A stretch of DNA of 64,000 bases from Sphingomonas sp. Leaf357 (GCF_001423845.1 NZ_LMPM01000001.1:1941398-2005397), one strand, 5' to 3'. Positions 18,644-28,378 are shown, numbered from the stretch's first letter. Translations and numbers: made by a program. Notes: generated by a model not told the origin, from the sequence alone.

Positions 18644-19098
18644 CGACCTGTGGACCCGAACCCTCCGCTTCCGCGCGCAGTATCGTCCAGCGTTTCCACC
18701 TCGTCCAGCACGGCGCGTTGGACGGGGGCCGGAACGAGTTGGGCGATCCGGTCGCCGCGCGCGATTTCAAAAGGTTCCTGTCCAAGATTGGCCAGGATCA
18801 CCTTCACCTCGCCACGATAATCCTCGTCGATCGTACCGGGCGTGTTGAGGCAGGTGACGCCGTGCTTCAGCGCGAGACCGGAGCGCGGGCGCACCTGCAC
18901 CTCATAGCCCGGCGGAATCGCGATGGCGAAGCCCGTGGCGACCGCCGCCCGTGCACCGGGCGCAAGCGTCAGCGCCTCCGCCGCCACGACGTCCATGCCC
19001 GCCGCGCCCGACGTGGCGTAGACGGGCAAAGGCAGGCCGGCGCCATGCGGCAGGCGCTTGAGGGCGATGACAATATCGGCGGAGAATTTCGTGGTCAT
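18640..19098 (-). CDS. dut: dUTP diphosphatase
   Basis: Hydrolyses dUTP to dUMP, which keeps uracil out of DNA and supplies dTMP synthesis. ATG 19098 ([16 protein letters not shown]) gives 152 residues. The five trimeric-dUTPase motifs are visible: [50 protein letters not shown] and the C-terminal [10 protein letters not shown]. The longer frame to 19239 lacks conservation. First gene of the dut/hypothetical/moeB operon. Confidence 0.96.
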   Translation of the reverse strand: MTTKFSADIVIALKRLPHGAGLPLPVYATSGAAGMDVVAAEALTLAPGARAAVATGFAIAIPPGYEVQVRPRSGLALKHGVTCLNTPGTIDEDYRGEVKVILANLGQEPFEIARGDRIAQLVPAPVQRAVLDEVETLDDTARGSGGFGSTGR

Positions 19099-19253
19099 AA
19101 AACTCGCTTTAATGGCCTGCCGGGTGGCGACGAAGGAGATTGTTCTTTCAGCCCGTAAGGTCTCGTGTCGTTCCGTAACGTGAATCATTTGACATTTGAC
19201 GCGGGGACACAAGCGAGTAGCCTCCATCTGCCCTGTCAAAGGGCTTGGGAGAT

Positions 19254-19442
19254 ATGTCTATGCGTAAACTGATCATCGCCGCTACGGCGCTCGCCTTCGC
19301 CGTCAGCGCCACGCCGTCATTCGCCGCGCCGTGCAAGGATGCCAAGGGCAAGTTCACCAAATGCCCGCCCAAGCCAGCCACCAAATGCCGCCTTAACGGC
19401 AAGTTCGCGAGCTGCAAGACGCCGGGTGCCAAGCCGATGTGA
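19254..19442 (+). CDS. Small secreted Cys/Lys-rich protein
   Basis: A 62-residue protein with a clear signal peptide ([19 protein letters not shown]...SFA) and a short mature part of about 38 residues. The mature part has four Cys and many Lys/Pro ([19 protein letters not shown], then CKTPGAKPM). A GGGAG ribosome site lies a few bases before ATG 19254; ATG 19260 is also possible. It diverges from dut. Similar short KGKFxKC-type exported proteins occur in sphingomonads, but none has a known role to my knowledge. Confidence 0.75.
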   Translation: MSMRKLIIAATALAFAVSATPSFAAPCKDAKGKFTKCPPKPATKCRLNGKFASCKTPGAKPM

Positions 19443-19481
19443 TTTCGGGCGTCCGTCCGGGCTTTCGGCTCGGGCGGGCGC

Positions 19482-20021
19482 TCACCCCTTGCGTGCGAGC
19501 CAGATGCCGGCGCCATTGCAGGCGGGATCCTGCTCGACATGCGCGACGGTGATCAGGCCCTGCGCGGTCATGGCGGTTTCGTAGTCGGTCGGCCCCAGTT
19601 CGGCGCGATAGGGTGACCCCGCGCGATAATCTGCCATGTTGTTGTCCGGATCCGCCTCGGCATTGAACAGCAGCCGCCCGCCGGGCTTGAGCCAGGCGGC
19701 GGCGCGCGCGGCCATCCGACCCTGATCCACCCGGCCCATCACCGACAGGCAGTTCCATGCCAGCACACCCTCGAACGTTTCGTCCAGCGTGAAGGTGCGC
19801 ATGTCGCCGTGCAGCCAGCGCTGGCGCGGGAAGCGGGTCTGGGCGAGGCCGATGGCGCGGGCGTCGTAATCCAGCCCGACGACCTGCAATCCGCGATCGA
19901 CCAGATAGCGCGCGATCGGTTCACCCCCGCCACAGCCGAGATCCAGCACGGTGCCGCCGCGCGGCAGGGGCGTCACGAAGCGGTCGAGCCAGACTTTCGT
20001 GCCAATCGGCGGGCCGATCAT
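19482..20021 (-). CDS. Class I SAM-dependent methyltransferase
   Basis: The 179 residues have the SAM-binding motif I VLDLGCGGGEPIARYL, the acidic motif II VVGLDYDARAI, the GDMRTF segment, and motif post-III LKPGGRLLFNAE. Substrate unknown: the small size and the EADPDNNMADYRAGSPYRAELG segment fit small-molecule methyltransferases of the UbiE/Tam type. It is convergent with the small secreted protein gene. Confidence 0.85.
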   Translation of the reverse strand: MIGPPIGTKVWLDRFVTPLPRGGTVLDLGCGGGEPIARYLVDRGLQVVGLDYDARAIGLAQTRFPRQRWLHGDMRTFTLDETFEGVLAWNCLSVMGRVDQGRMAARAAAWLKPGGRLLFNAEADPDNNMADYRAGSPYRAELGPTDYETAMTAQGLITVAHVEQDPACNGAGIWLARKG

Positions 20022-20120
20022 CGCAGGCGCGTTTCCGGAACCGGGATGCCCGCCATCCGTTCTTTACGCAGCACCGAACTCGCCGATTTCCGGCGCGGCG
20101 GCGGAACGAGGATAGGCGAC

Positions 20121-20291
20121 ATGGGCGAACTCACAGACAAGATCAAAGGCAACGTCAACGAAGCGATCGGCAAGGTCAAGCAGCACAGCGACGATCCCGA
20201 GACGCACGACGAAGGCACTAATCAGGAAGCTAAGGGCAAGGCCGAACAGCTCAAGGGCAAGGTTAAGGGAATGCTCGGCGACGACATCTGA
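20121..20291 (+). CDS. CsbD-like stress protein
   Basis: A 56-residue hydrophilic protein (MGELTDKIKGNVNEAIGKVK, then NQEAKGKAEQLKGKVKGML). It matches the CsbD family of small general-stress proteins, rich in Lys, Gly and Glu. ATG 20121 is used; a longer open frame upstream is the antisense of the methyltransferase. A strong terminator follows at 20318. Confidence 0.9.
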   Translation: MGELTDKIKGNVNEAIGKVKQHSDDPETHDEGTNQEAKGKAEQLKGKVKGMLGDDI

Positions 20292-20317
20292 TTACGGACG
20301 GAAATTCGAAGTACGAG

Positions 20318-20350
20318 AAGGCCGCCCCGATGATCGGGGTGGCCTTTTTT
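20318..20350 (+). terminator. Rho-independent terminator after the CsbD-like gene
   Basis: Stem AAGGCCGCCCCGAT/ATCGGGGTGGCCTT, with one mismatch and almost no loop, followed by TTTT. It lies 27 bases past the CsbD stop and close to the convergent end of the gene at 20358, so it may serve both. Confidence 0.85.
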
Positions 20351-20357
20351 GCAGGTT

Positions 20358-22007
20358 TCAGCCGCCGCGAACCTTGGTCAGCGTGGTGCCAGCGGTGATC
20401 GCCTCGACATCGGTCTTCAGGTGCAGCAGGCGAACCCCCGTTTTCGCCATCGCGCGGTCCAGAGCAGGGACGAATTCGGCCGTCGTCTCGACCGTTTCGG
20501 CCCAGCACCCATAAGCGCGGCCGAGCGCGGCGAAGTCCGGGTTGAGCAGTCGCGTACCGGTGACCCGCCCGGGGAATTCGCGTTCCTGATGCATCCGGAT
20601 CGTGCCGTACCAGCCATTGTCGATCACCAGCACCAGCATGCTCGCTCCGTGGGCGACCGCCGTGGCGAGTTCCTGCCCGTTCATCAGGAAGCAGCCGTCA
20701 CCGGCGAGCGCGACGACGGTGCGATCGGGGTACCTGAGCGCGGCGGCGGTGGCGGCGGGGACGCCGTAACCCATCGCGCCGGCGGTCGGGGCAAGCTGGC
20801 TGGTCGGACCGGCATAGCGCCAATAACGGTGCCACCAGCCGGAATAATTGCCCGCGCCGTTGCAGATGATGCTGTCGGCAGGGAGTTTCTCGCGCATCGC
20901 CGCGACGCAAGGGCCAAGATCGAGCATCAGGTCGCGCGGGGCGGGAGTGGACCAGGCGAGATATTCGGCATGGGCTTCGGCCCCGGCGGCAATCGGCGTC
21001 TGCTCTGCTGCCAGCATTTCCATCAGATTGGCGAAGCGTTCGGCATCGGCGCAGATCGCGAGATCCGCGCGGAAGGTGCTGTTCAGTTCGGCCGGGTCGG
21101 GATGGATGTGGATCAGCGACTGGCCGGGATGATCCGGTGTGACGAGCGTGTAGCCGTCGGTGGTCGCCTCGCCGAGCCGCGCGCCGATCACGATCAGCAG
21201 ATCGGCATCGCGCACGCGCGCCGCCAGTTTGGGATTGGGGCCGTAGCCGAGATTGCCGGCATAGACCGGGCAATTGTTGGGGACCGCGTCTTGCCGCCGA
21301 AACGCGGCGACCAGCGGCACGCCCGATTGCTCGCCGAACGCCGCGACGGCTGCGGCGGTGTGCGGCGTCCAGCCTGCGCCGCCGATGATCGCGACGGGAC
21401 GCTTGGCGGCTTTCAGCATGTCGTTGGCGGTACTGGCCGCCTCGATCAGCGCATCCTGCTCCACGCGATTGACCCGAGGCCGATCCACCGCCTCGACCGC
21501 ATCGAGCAACATATCCTCGGGCAGCGCCAGCACGACCGGGCCGGGCCGCCCGTTCATCGCGGTGGCAAACGCCCGCGCGATATATTCCGGGATGCGGCGG
21601 GCGTCGTCGATCTTGGCCGCCCATTTGCACAGCGGCGCGAACATCGCAGTGAAATCGACCTCCTGGAACGCCTCGCGGTCCTTGGTCGCGCGATCGACGT
21701 CGCCGATGAACAGGATCATCGGCTGGCTGTCCTGCATCGCGACATGAACGCCGATCGAGGCATTGGTCGCGCCGGGGCCGCGCGTGACGAAGGCGATTCC
21801 GGGTCGTCCGGTCATCGCGCCATCGGCACAGGCCATGAAGCCGACGCCGCCTTCCTGCCGGCACACCACCAGATCGATCTCGGGCGTGTCGTGCAACGCA
21901 TCGAGCACGGCGAGAAAGCTTTCCCCCGGCACGGTGAAGATACGGTCGCAGCCTTGCGCGACGAGCTGGTCGACCAGGATGCGGCCGCCGGTACGATTTT
22001 CGGTCAT
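20358..22007 (-). CDS. Thiamine-diphosphate-dependent enzyme, acetolactate synthase-like
   Basis: Member of the AHAS large-subunit/pyruvate-decarboxylase superfamily. The 549 residues have three domains. The N-terminal domain has the catalytic Glu in CRQEGGVGFMA, the central domain has IIGGAGWTPH, and the C-terminal ThDP/Mg motif is LAGDGCFLMNGQELATA. No regulatory subunit (ilvN) is next to it, and the annotation IlvB would need a partner, so it may instead be a decarboxylase or a broad-range carboligase. The gene stands alone between a terminator and a repeat-bearing gap. Confidence 0.87.
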   Translation of the reverse strand: MTENRTGGRILVDQLVAQGCDRIFTVPGESFLAVLDALHDTPEIDLVVCRQEGGVGFMACADGAMTGRPGIAFVTRGPGATNASIGVHVAMQDSQPMILFIGDVDRATKDREAFQEVDFTAMFAPLCKWAAKIDDARRIPEYIARAFATAMNGRPGPVVLALPEDMLLDAVEAVDRPRVNRVEQDALIEAASTANDMLKAAKRPVAIIGGAGWTPHTAAAVAAFGEQSGVPLVAAFRRQDAVPNNCPVYAGNLGYGPNPKLAARVRDADLLIVIGARLGEATTDGYTLVTPDHPGQSLIHIHPDPAELNSTFRADLAICADAERFANLMEMLAAEQTPIAAGAEAHAEYLAWSTPAPRDLMLDLGPCVAAMREKLPADSIICNGAGNYSGWWHRYWRYAGPTSQLAPTAGAMGYGVPAATAAALRYPDRTVVALAGDGCFLMNGQELATAVAHGASMLVLVIDNGWYGTIRMHQEREFPGRVTGTRLLNPDFAALGRAYGCWAETVETTAEFVPALDRAMAKTGVRLLHLKTDVEAITAGTTLTKVRGG

Positions 22008-22432
22008 GCACGCGGTCTAGCGATCGACGAGCGGGCTGAACAGGGGCCGAAAACGTCGGATAATCTTACGATCCGCGTCGGGGGAAATCTGCGTTAACCA
22101 GTGTCATGCGCGGAAAAACGTGGCCGGATGAAACTGGCACGCGGCCTGCTAAGGTATGTGCAGCCGAGCGTTTCAACGCTTCAGCAGGGCGGGCCCGCGA
22201 AATTCAGTTTTTGCGGCCCGCCCGCACCCGGCTCTTCAGGATATCGAATATGAACAGTGCGCGCTCGCTGCCGCACAAATGCTTCGTCAACCCGGACTTG
22301 TTCCGGGATCCACTGTGCCGCACTTCTCGAGGCTTTTGATTTCCGGAACGGTGGACCCCGGAACAAGTCCGGGGTGACGGCAGGAAGTTGGTGTTGCCGG
22401 CGGCACCCGATTCAGGTGCCGCGGGTGCCGAA
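22008..22432. other. 425-base intergenic region with a hairpin and a repeat
   Basis: Between the ThDP enzyme gene and grxD. No frame looks coding. It holds an imperfect GC-rich stem-loop at 22187-22223 (GGGCGGG pairing with CCCGCCC) and a long palindromic repeat at 22286-22378. Confidence 0.6.
22286..22378. repeat. Palindromic intergenic repeat, family C
   Basis: Left arm GTCAACCCGGACTTGTTCCG and right arm CGGAACAAGTCCGGGGTGAC are near-perfect complements, extending inward through GGATCCAC and GGTGGACC. The 93-base element would form a long hairpin. It lies 54 bases past grxD's stop. Confidence 0.85.
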
Positions 22433-22762
22433 CTACGCCCGCACCAACCCCTGATCCTCGAACAGTTGCGCCAGCTCGCCGCTCTCGTACATCTCCATCA
22501 TGATGTCCGATCCGCCGATGAACTCGCCCCTCACATAAAGCTGCGGGATGGTCGGCCAGTCGGAGAATTCCTTGATCCCCTGGCGCACGCCCTGATCCTG
22601 CAGCACGTCGACGCTTTCGAATTCGGCGTTCAAATGGTTGAGGATCGCGATCGCGCGGCTGGAAAAGCCACATTGCGGGAAGAGCGGGCTGCCCTTCATG
22701 AACAGCAATACGTCGTTCTTCGCGACCATGTCGGCGATGCGGGCCTGGGCGTCGTCAGTCAT
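22433..22762 (-). CDS. grxD: Monothiol glutaredoxin, Grx4 type
   Basis: Iron-sulfur cluster carrier and iron-homeostasis partner of BolA. The 109-residue protein has the monothiol active site CGFS in [14 protein letters not shown], plus the glutathione-contact elements WPTIPQLYV and GGSDIMMEM. The usual KGTP reads KGSP here. It starts ten bases after bolA ends, giving the standard bolA-grxD arrangement. Confidence 0.95.
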   Translation of the reverse strand: MTDDAQARIADMVAKNDVLLFMKGSPLFPQCGFSSRAIAILNHLNAEFESVDVLQDQGVRQGIKEFSDWPTIPQLYVRGEFIGGSDIMMEMYESGELAQLFEDQGLVRA

Positions 22763-22772
22763 CTTGATATCC

Positions 22773-23006
22773 TTACTCGGGAACGGCTGTTGTCAGTTGC
22801 AAGGCATGCAGCACGCCGCCCATGCGGCCACCCAGCGCGGCATAGACCGCCTGATGCTGCTTGATCCGCGGCTGCCCCCGGAAACTTTCCGAAACCACGC
22901 GCGCGGCATAATGGTCGCCGTCACCGGCCAGATCGGTAATCTCGACCCGGGCGTCGGGAATGCCGCCCACGATCAACGCCTCGATCTCGGTAGCCGCCAT
23001 CGCCAT
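22773..23006 (-). CDS. BolA family protein
   Basis: A 77-residue BolA-like protein that pairs with monothiol glutaredoxin to bind [2Fe-2S] clusters. It shows [18 protein letters not shown] and the helix-turn [19 protein letters not shown] with the family's ligand His. Two bases separate it from the DUF1476 gene upstream, and grxD follows after ten bases. It is nearer the short BolA/IbaG type than to the longer morphogene. Confidence 0.93.
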   Translation of the reverse strand: MAMAATEIEALIVGGIPDARVEITDLAGDGDHYAARVVSESFRGQPRIKQHQAVYAALGGRMGGVLHALQLTTAVPE

Positions 23007-23008
23007 GA

Positions 23009-23332
23009 TTATTCGGACTGCATCAGCTGGCGGCGTGCCTCGACCGTATGCTCTTCGATCGCACGGCGCACGACGCCTTCGTCGATCTCGACGCTCGCGG
23101 CGGTCAGGTCGCTGACCAACTTGCGGATCACGTCCTCGTCGCCGGCTTCCTCGAAATCGGCCTGCACGACCGCCTTGGCATAGGCGTCGGTCTCTTCCAC
23201 CGTCAGACCCATCTGCTTGGCGGCCCAGACGCCGAGCAACCGGTTGCGGCGCGCGGTGACGCGGAACTGCATTTCCTCGTCACGGGCAAACTTGGTCTCG
23301 AACGCGCGCTCGCGGTCGTCGAACGTGGTCAT
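23009..23332 (-). CDS. F1-ATPase inhibitor zeta subunit (DUF1476)
   Basis: Alphaproteobacterial protein that blocks reverse ATP hydrolysis by F1-ATPase. The 107 residues match the family throughout: MTTFDDRERAFETKFARDEE at the start, RRNRLLGVWAAKQMGL, and a helical C-terminus with EEAGDEDVIRKLVSDL. The N-terminal helix is the inhibitory part in Paracoccus. It leads a compact three-gene set with bolA and grxD. Confidence 0.93.
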   Translation of the reverse strand: MTTFDDRERAFETKFARDEEMQFRVTARRNRLLGVWAAKQMGLTVEETDAYAKAVVQADFEEAGDEDVIRKLVSDLTAASVEIDEGVVRRAIEEHTVEARRQLMQSE

Positions 23333-23447
23333 CTGGCTCGTCCCCTTGGGCCGTTAATCTATCGGATTGGAGATAGGGCGGGGGGACGTGGAAGGGAAGG
23401 GGGTGCCTTTTCGAGGGCCTTCCCCGAGGGGGTGGGGCAGTGTCAGC

Positions 23448-24449
23448 TCACTCCGCCACCGTGACCACCAGTTTCCCGATTGCGGCCCGTGCCGCCATCT
23501 TGGCGATCGCCTTGCCGCCGTCCTCGAACGCGAACGTCTCGGTGACGCGCGGGGCGATCTTGCCGTCTTTCCACAGGCGGAAGAGGCGGTCGATGTGGGC
23601 GGCGTTGGCCTTCGGGTCGCGCGCGGCGAAGGCGCCCCAGAACACGCCGCACACATCGCACGACTTCAGCAGCGTCAGGTTGAGCGGCAGTTTCGGGATG
23701 CCCGCGGGGAAGCCGACGACCAGATAGCGGCCTTCCCAGCCGATCGAGCGCAATGCCGGTTCGGCATAATCGCCGCCCACCGGATCGTAGATCACGTCGT
23801 ACCCCGCCTTGCCGCCGGCCGCCTTGAACTGTTCGGCCAAGGCCTTGGACTGATCGCGGTCGAACGGCGCGCGGGCATAGACGATCGTCTCGTCCGCCCC
23901 CGCGTCCTTCGCCACCGCGGCTTTTTCCTCGGACGAAACCGCGGCCACCACCTTCGCGCCGAATGCCTTGCCAAGTTCGATCGCCGCGAGGCCGACACCG
24001 CCGGCCGCGCCCAGCACGAGCAAAGTCTGCCCCTCGCCAAGATGTCCGCGATCGAGCAGAGCGTGGATCGTCGTGCCATAGGTGAGGATCAACGCCGCGC
24101 CCTCGGCGAAGCTGCGGCCCTCGGGCAATGCGTAGAGCTTGCCGGCCTCGACCACGACCTTCTCGACCAGTCCGCCATGGCCGACCATCCCGATCACCCG
24201 ATCGCCGACGCTCCATTCGGTCACGCCCTCGCCGACGCTGTCGACCACGCCGGCGATCTCGCCGCCGGGCGCGAAGGGGCGTTCCGGCTTGAACTGGTAC
24301 TTGTCCTCGATGATCAGGACGTCGGGAAAGTTGATCGAGCAGGCCTTCACGGCGACTACGACCTGACCCGGGCCGGCCACCGGATCGGCGACTTCATCCA
24401 GAACTAGTGTTTCAGGTCCGCCCGGCGCTTTCGACAGAAGTGCTCGCAT
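23448..24449 (-). CDS. NADPH:quinone oxidoreductase family protein (MDR)
   Basis: Zinc-free medium-chain dehydrogenase. The 333 residues have an N-terminal GroES-like domain ([19 protein letters not shown], then [12 protein letters not shown]). The Rossmann fold carries the nucleotide motif [34 protein letters not shown] follows. The catalytic-zinc Cys/His pattern is absent, as expected for quinone or acyl-CoA reductases. Its start overlaps the end of leuD by 38 bases, which is long for an operon overlap but leaves the start well supported ([13 protein letters not shown]). Substrate unknown. Confidence 0.88.
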   Translation of the reverse strand: MRALLSKAPGGPETLVLDEVADPVAGPGQVVVAVKACSINFPDVLIIEDKYQFKPERPFAPGGEIAGVVDSVGEGVTEWSVGDRVIGMVGHGGLVEKVVVEAGKLYALPEGRSFAEGAALILTYGTTIHALLDRGHLGEGQTLLVLGAAGGVGLAAIELGKAFGAKVVAAVSSEEKAAVAKDAGADETIVYARAPFDRDQSKALAEQFKAAGGKAGYDVIYDPVGGDYAEPALRSIGWEGRYLVVGFPAGIPKLPLNLTLLKSCDVCGVFWGAFAARDPKANAAHIDRLFRLWKDGKIAPRVTETFAFEDGGKAIAKMAARAAIGKLVVTVAE

Positions 24450-25041
24450 GTGCCCGTTCTCCGCTCATCCACGGCCGGTGTTCGTTTACCCCGGCTTCGT
24501 ATTTCGAAATTTGGGTATCCCTTGCCAGTGTCAGGCCGATCTCGTCCAGCCCTTCCATCAGGCACTGGCGGCGAAACGGGTCCATCGCGAACGGGAAGCG
24601 GTCCTGGAACGGGGTGGTGACGGTCATCGTCTCGAGATCGATGGTCACGGCATCGGTCTTGGCGACCTCGACCAGCCGGTCGATCGCCTCCTGCGGCAGG
24701 ACGACCGCGACGATGCCGTTCTTGAACGCGTTGCTGGAGAAGATGTCGGAGAAGCTCGGCGCGATCACGGCGGTGATGCCCATGTCGATCAGCGCCCAGG
24801 CGGCATGCTCGCGGCTGGACCCGCAGCCGAAATTGTCGCCCGCGATCAGGATGGGTGCGCCGCTGTAGCGAGGATCGTCGAAGATGTTGCCGGGGTCGGC
24901 GCGCATCGTCTCGAACGCGCCCTTGCCCAAACCGGAGCGCGTGACCGTCTTCAGCCAGTGCGCCGGGATGATGACGTCGGTGTCGATATTCTTCGCGCCC
25001 CACGGATAGGCGCGGCCGGAAACCTGTTTGACGGGGTTCAT
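24412..25041 (-). CDS. leuD: 3-isopropylmalate dehydratase small subunit
   Basis: Forms the leucine-pathway isomerase with LeuC, converting 2- to 3-isopropylmalate. The 209 residues contain [14 protein letters not shown], the substrate-binding [17 protein letters not shown], and [17 protein letters not shown]. The C-terminal 20 residues beyond the family core overlap the next gene. LeuC is upstream, with a tiny gene between them. Confidence 0.96.
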   Translation of the reverse strand: MNPVKQVSGRAYPWGAKNIDTDVIIPAHWLKTVTRSGLGKGAFETMRADPGNIFDDPRYSGAPILIAGDNFGCGSSREHAAWALIDMGITAVIAPSFSDIFSSNAFKNGIVAVVLPQEAIDRLVEVAKTDAVTIDLETMTVTTPFQDRFPFAMDPFRRQCLMEGLDEIGLTLARDTQISKYEAGVNEHRPWMSGERAHASTSVESAGRT

Positions 25042-25083
25042 GTTCGGACCTTCGATGTAGCGCGCCGATGAAGCCCGCCGGAG

Positions 25084-25194
25084 TTACTTCGTGGTGGAAA
25101 CCCTGCTCAGCGGCACATTGCGAGCGGTAGCGGCATAAGCGGCGATGCCGCTGAGTACGGTGCCGACGACGAGCAGAGCCAGAACGCGTTTCAT
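25084..25194 (-). CDS. Tiny membrane or exported peptide between leuC and leuD
   Basis: A 36-codon frame starts at ATG 25194 (MKRVLALLVVGTVLSGIAAY...) and ends in TAA at 25084. It begins with two basic residues and a hydrophobic core of about 18, like a signal peptide or single transmembrane helix. A short polar tail follows (ARNVPLSRVSTTK). A GGGGG stretch lies about nine bases upstream. It fills the leuC-leuD gap neatly (27 bases from leuC, 42 from leuD). I know no family for it; a leader peptide is unlikely because it has no Leu-codon run. Confidence 0.55.
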   Translation of the reverse strand: MKRVLALLVVGTVLSGIAAYAATARNVPLSRVSTTK

Positions 25195-25221
25195 GATAGT
25201 GCCCCCATTAGTTCGCGCTGA

Positions 25222-26658
25222 TCAGGACGCGCCCATTAAATCACGAACGTCGCTCAACCGCCCCGTCACGGCCGCCGCGGCCGCCATCGCCGGCGAGACC
25301 AGATGCGTCCGCGCACCCGGCCCCTGCCGTCCTACGAAGTTCCGGTTGGAAGTGGAAGCGCATCTGAGGCCGGGCGGTACTTTATCGGGGTTCATCGCCA
25401 GACACATCGAACAGCCGGGTTCGCGCCATTCGAAGCCCGCCGCCATGAAGATCCGGTCCAGCCCCTCGGCTTCGGCCTGCCGCTTGACCAGGCCCGAGCC
25501 AGGCACGACCAATGCGCGCACGCCGTCGGCGACCGAGCGGCCGTTGGCGACGGCCGCGGCGGCGCGCATGTCCTCGATCCGGCTGTTGGTGCAACTGCCG
25601 ATGAACACGTAATCCACGCCGATATCCTGCATCGCCATGCCGGGCGTCAGGCCCATATAATCGAGCGACTTCTGCGCGGCGACCCGCTTCGCCGGATCCG
25701 CGAAGCTTTCCGGATCGGGGACGTGGCCGGTGATCAACACGACGTCCTCAGGGCTGGTGCCCCAGGTGAGGGCGGGCGCGATGTCCGTCGCGTTCAACAC
25801 GACGCTGCGATCGTAGGTGGCATTGGCGTCGCTCGGCAGCGTCTTCCAGAAGGCGAGCGCCGCGTCCCAATCCGCGCCCTTGGGGGCCATCGGGCGACCC
25901 TTGAGATATGCGAAGGTCGTCTCGTCCGGCGCGATCAGACCGGACCGCGCACCGCCCTCGATCGACATGTTGGCGATGGTCAGGCGGCCTTCGATCGAGA
26001 GCGCGCGGATCACCTCGCCGGTATATTCGATGACATAGCCGGTGCCGCCGGCCGCACCGATCTTGCCGATGATGCTGAGGATCACGTCCTTGGCCGACAC
26101 GCCGAAGCCCAGCGTGCCGTCGACCCGCACTTCCATCGTCTTCGACTGGCTGAGCAGCAATGTCTGCGTGGCGAGGACATGCTCGACCTCGCTGGTGCCG
26201 ATGCCGAACGCCAACGCCCCCAACGCACCATGCGCAGAGGTATGGCTGTCGCCGCAAACCAGGGTGGTGCCGGGCAGGGTGAAGCCCTGTTCCGGTCCGA
26301 CGACATGCACGATACCCTGATTGACCGAGGTGGCGTCGATATAATCGATGCCGAATTCGCGCGTGTTCCGGCGCAGCAGATCAAGCTGAGTGGCGCTTTC
26401 CTTGTCCTCGATCGGTAGTTCGCGCCCCGTCGCGTCGACGCGCGGACTGGTCGGCAGATTGTGATCGGGTACCGCCAGCGTCAGATCCGTCCGGCGCACG
26501 TTGCGGTTCGCGACGCGGAGCCCCTCGAACGCCTGCGGGCTGGTGACTTCATGGACGAGGTGGCGATCGATATAGATCAGGCATGTGCCGTCGTCGCGGC
26601 GTTCCACCACGTGGTTGGCCCAGATCTTTTCGTACAAGGTGAGGGGTCGGCTTGCCAT
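25222..26658 (-). CDS. leuC: 3-isopropylmalate dehydratase large subunit
   Basis: Large, [4Fe-4S]-binding subunit of isopropylmalate isomerase. ATG 26658 ([18 protein letters not shown]) gives 478 residues; the frame extends 11 residues further but without conservation. Cluster Cys ligands are in [13 protein letters not shown] and [17 protein letters not shown]. Substrate elements include [22 protein letters not shown]. Together with leuD, it places most of the isomerase step here; leuA and leuB are not in the window. Confidence 0.97.
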   Translation of the reverse strand: MASRPLTLYEKIWANHVVERRDDGTCLIYIDRHLVHEVTSPQAFEGLRVANRNVRRTDLTLAVPDHNLPTSPRVDATGRELPIEDKESATQLDLLRRNTREFGIDYIDATSVNQGIVHVVGPEQGFTLPGTTLVCGDSHTSAHGALGALAFGIGTSEVEHVLATQTLLLSQSKTMEVRVDGTLGFGVSAKDVILSIIGKIGAAGGTGYVIEYTGEVIRALSIEGRLTIANMSIEGGARSGLIAPDETTFAYLKGRPMAPKGADWDAALAFWKTLPSDANATYDRSVVLNATDIAPALTWGTSPEDVVLITGHVPDPESFADPAKRVAAQKSLDYMGLTPGMAMQDIGVDYVFIGSCTNSRIEDMRAAAAVANGRSVADGVRALVVPGSGLVKRQAEAEGLDRIFMAAGFEWREPGCSMCLAMNPDKVPPGLRCASTSNRNFVGRQGPGARTHLVSPAMAAAAAVTGRLSDVRDLMGAS

Positions 26659-26739
26659 AATATGACGCGCTTTACGCTTATTGGGGTGCATCGCAAGGGT
26701 GGGGTTGGGCGCGAAACAACGTGCGATAGAGTGCGCACC

Positions 26740-27687
26740 TCAATCCTTGGGCGATACGTAGGAAGCATCATGCGCGACCGGGAGGCGATTTCCGCTGCGC
26801 AGCGCGTCCAGCATTTCTGCAAACCCGGTACGGCAGCGGAACCCCAGCACGCGTTCCGCACGACCCGAATCGTATACCCGATCGATGCTGGCCGGCAGCG
26901 ACCAGCCGTTCCGGGCGTACAGGTCTGCCGCTTCTGGGAAATAGCGTAAGATAACCGACGGTGCGTCCCGCTTGAGATCGGCCGCATCGTCGCGTGCGAA
27001 CGGCGTGGGCGCCGAGACGATGAACGTGCCGGACCCGATGTCCGTTGCGCGGTCCAGCGCGACGATGTGCGCGTCGGCCGCATCCTCGACGGTCAGGCGG
27101 CGGTGGAGTAATTCGTTCGCCTTCATGTTCTCGCCCGCTAGATCGCGATGCGTGTCGTCATCCTCGGGAAAAAATCGCGCGGTTCGCAGGATGATCACCG
27201 GCAGGCCGTATTCGGCGTGGATCAAGCGGCAAATCTGCTCGGCGGCCAACTTGGTAACGCCGTAGATGTTGCGCGGTTCGAGCGGCGCCATATCCTCGTC
27301 TATCCAAGCCGCGCGGTCGCCCCGTGCCTCGCGGATCGCGGAGGAGATCATCAGCGATGTGGTCGATGTGAAGACGAACCGGCTCGCCCGAGCGGCGACT
27401 GCGGCTTCGAGCAGGTTGAGCGTGCCGCCGGTGTTCACATCGATGAACGCCTGTCGGGGAAAGCGCACGATATCAGGCTTGTGCAGCGCGCCGCCATGAA
27501 CGACGGCTTCGATCCCGCATTCGCGGAATACGCGATCGACAAAGGCGCGATCGGCAACCGATCCGATGATGTCGGTATCCGCGCCTGGCGCGACGTCCAG
27601 CCCCGTTACCTCATGCCCGTCGGCGCGCAGGCGTGGCGCGAGATAGCGGCCCAGCCAGCCGCTCGACCCGGTGAGCAGGACGCGCAT
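26740..27687 (-). CDS. NAD-dependent epimerase/dehydratase (extended SDR)
   Basis: The 315 residues have the cofactor motif LLTGSSGWLGRYLAPRL, a conserved HGGALHKPD region, STTSLMISS, and the catalytic YGVTK (Tyr-x-x-x-Lys). The C-terminal substrate half includes TARFFPEDDDTHRD. Substrate unknown; probably a nucleotide sugar or an aldehyde. It follows the GST gene without a gap, at the end of a five-gene run from scoA. Confidence 0.87.
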   Translation of the reverse strand: MRVLLTGSSGWLGRYLAPRLRADGHEVTGLDVAPGADTDIIGSVADRAFVDRVFRECGIEAVVHGGALHKPDIVRFPRQAFIDVNTGGTLNLLEAAVAARASRFVFTSTTSLMISSAIREARGDRAAWIDEDMAPLEPRNIYGVTKLAAEQICRLIHAEYGLPVIILRTARFFPEDDDTHRDLAGENMKANELLHRRLTVEDAADAHIVALDRATDIGSGTFIVSAPTPFARDDAADLKRDAPSVILRYFPEAADLYARNGWSLPASIDRVYDSGRAERVLGFRCRTGFAEMLDALRSGNRLPVAHDASYVSPKD

Positions 27688-28374
27688 TCAGCCCGCGCGG
27701 TAATCCGCGGTGATCGCGCCCGCCGCCAGCAGTTCAGCTTCGTGGCTGTCCTCGCGCCACGTCTCGGTCAGCGCGGTCGCTTCCCAGTCGCGCATTGCGG
27801 GGTGATCGAGCATCTGGGCCACCCACGCAGCGCCGATCGGGCCGACATCGAGGCCATAAGTGCGCACGCGGAAGGCGACGGGCGCATAAAAGGCATCGAC
27901 CGCGGTGAAGTCGGGTCCGGCCAACCACGGGCCACCGAAACGATCGATTCCCTCGGCCCATAATTCGGCGACGCGCGCGACATTGCGTTCGAGGGCTGGC
28001 GAGGCGGGACGGGGGTTCACGCGTACGCCGACATTCATCGTGCAATCGTTGCGCAGGGCCGAAAACCCGCCATGCATCTCGCAGGTCGCGCAGATCGCCC
28101 AGGCGCGCGCGGCCTCGTCCGCCGGCCAGACGCCCGGAAAGCGCTCGGCCAGAAAGAGCGCGATGCCGAGCGAATCCCAGATCGTGCGGTCGCCGTCGAT
28201 CAGCACCGGGACCTGGCCCGATGGCGAGAATGCGCGGAACGCCGCGTAATTGTCCGGTTCCAGGAACGGCTCCAGTCGATCGTCGAACGGAATGCCCAGC
28301 GCCTTCATCAGCACCCACGGGCGCAGCGACCAGCTGCTATAGTTCCGGTTCGCGGTGATCAGGGTGAGCGGCAC
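27688..28374 (-). CDS. Glutathione S-transferase family protein
   Basis: A 228-residue GST. The thioredoxin-like half starts LTLITANRNYSSWSLRPWVLMK, with the catalytic Ser/Tyr region NYSSWS, the cis-Pro loop GQVPVLIDGD and glutathione-contact Asp-Ser in WDSLGIALFLAE. The helical half carries GPDFTAVDAFYAPVAFRVRTY. It lies four bases after scoB and touches the next gene. Detoxification or maleylacetoacetate-type isomerisation are possible. Confidence 0.9.
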   Translation of the reverse strand: MPLTLITANRNYSSWSLRPWVLMKALGIPFDDRLEPFLEPDNYAAFRAFSPSGQVPVLIDGDRTIWDSLGIALFLAERFPGVWPADEAARAWAICATCEMHGGFSALRNDCTMNVGVRVNPRPASPALERNVARVAELWAEGIDRFGGPWLAGPDFTAVDAFYAPVAFRVRTYGLDVGPIGAAWVAQMLDHPAMRDWEATALTETWREDSHEAELLAAGAITADYRAG

Positions 28375-28378
28375 GGCC

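Noticed and set aside
20349..22097. 582-codon plus-strand open frame
   Set aside because: Mirror of the ThDP enzyme gene, which has catalytic Glu and GDG motifs on the minus strand.
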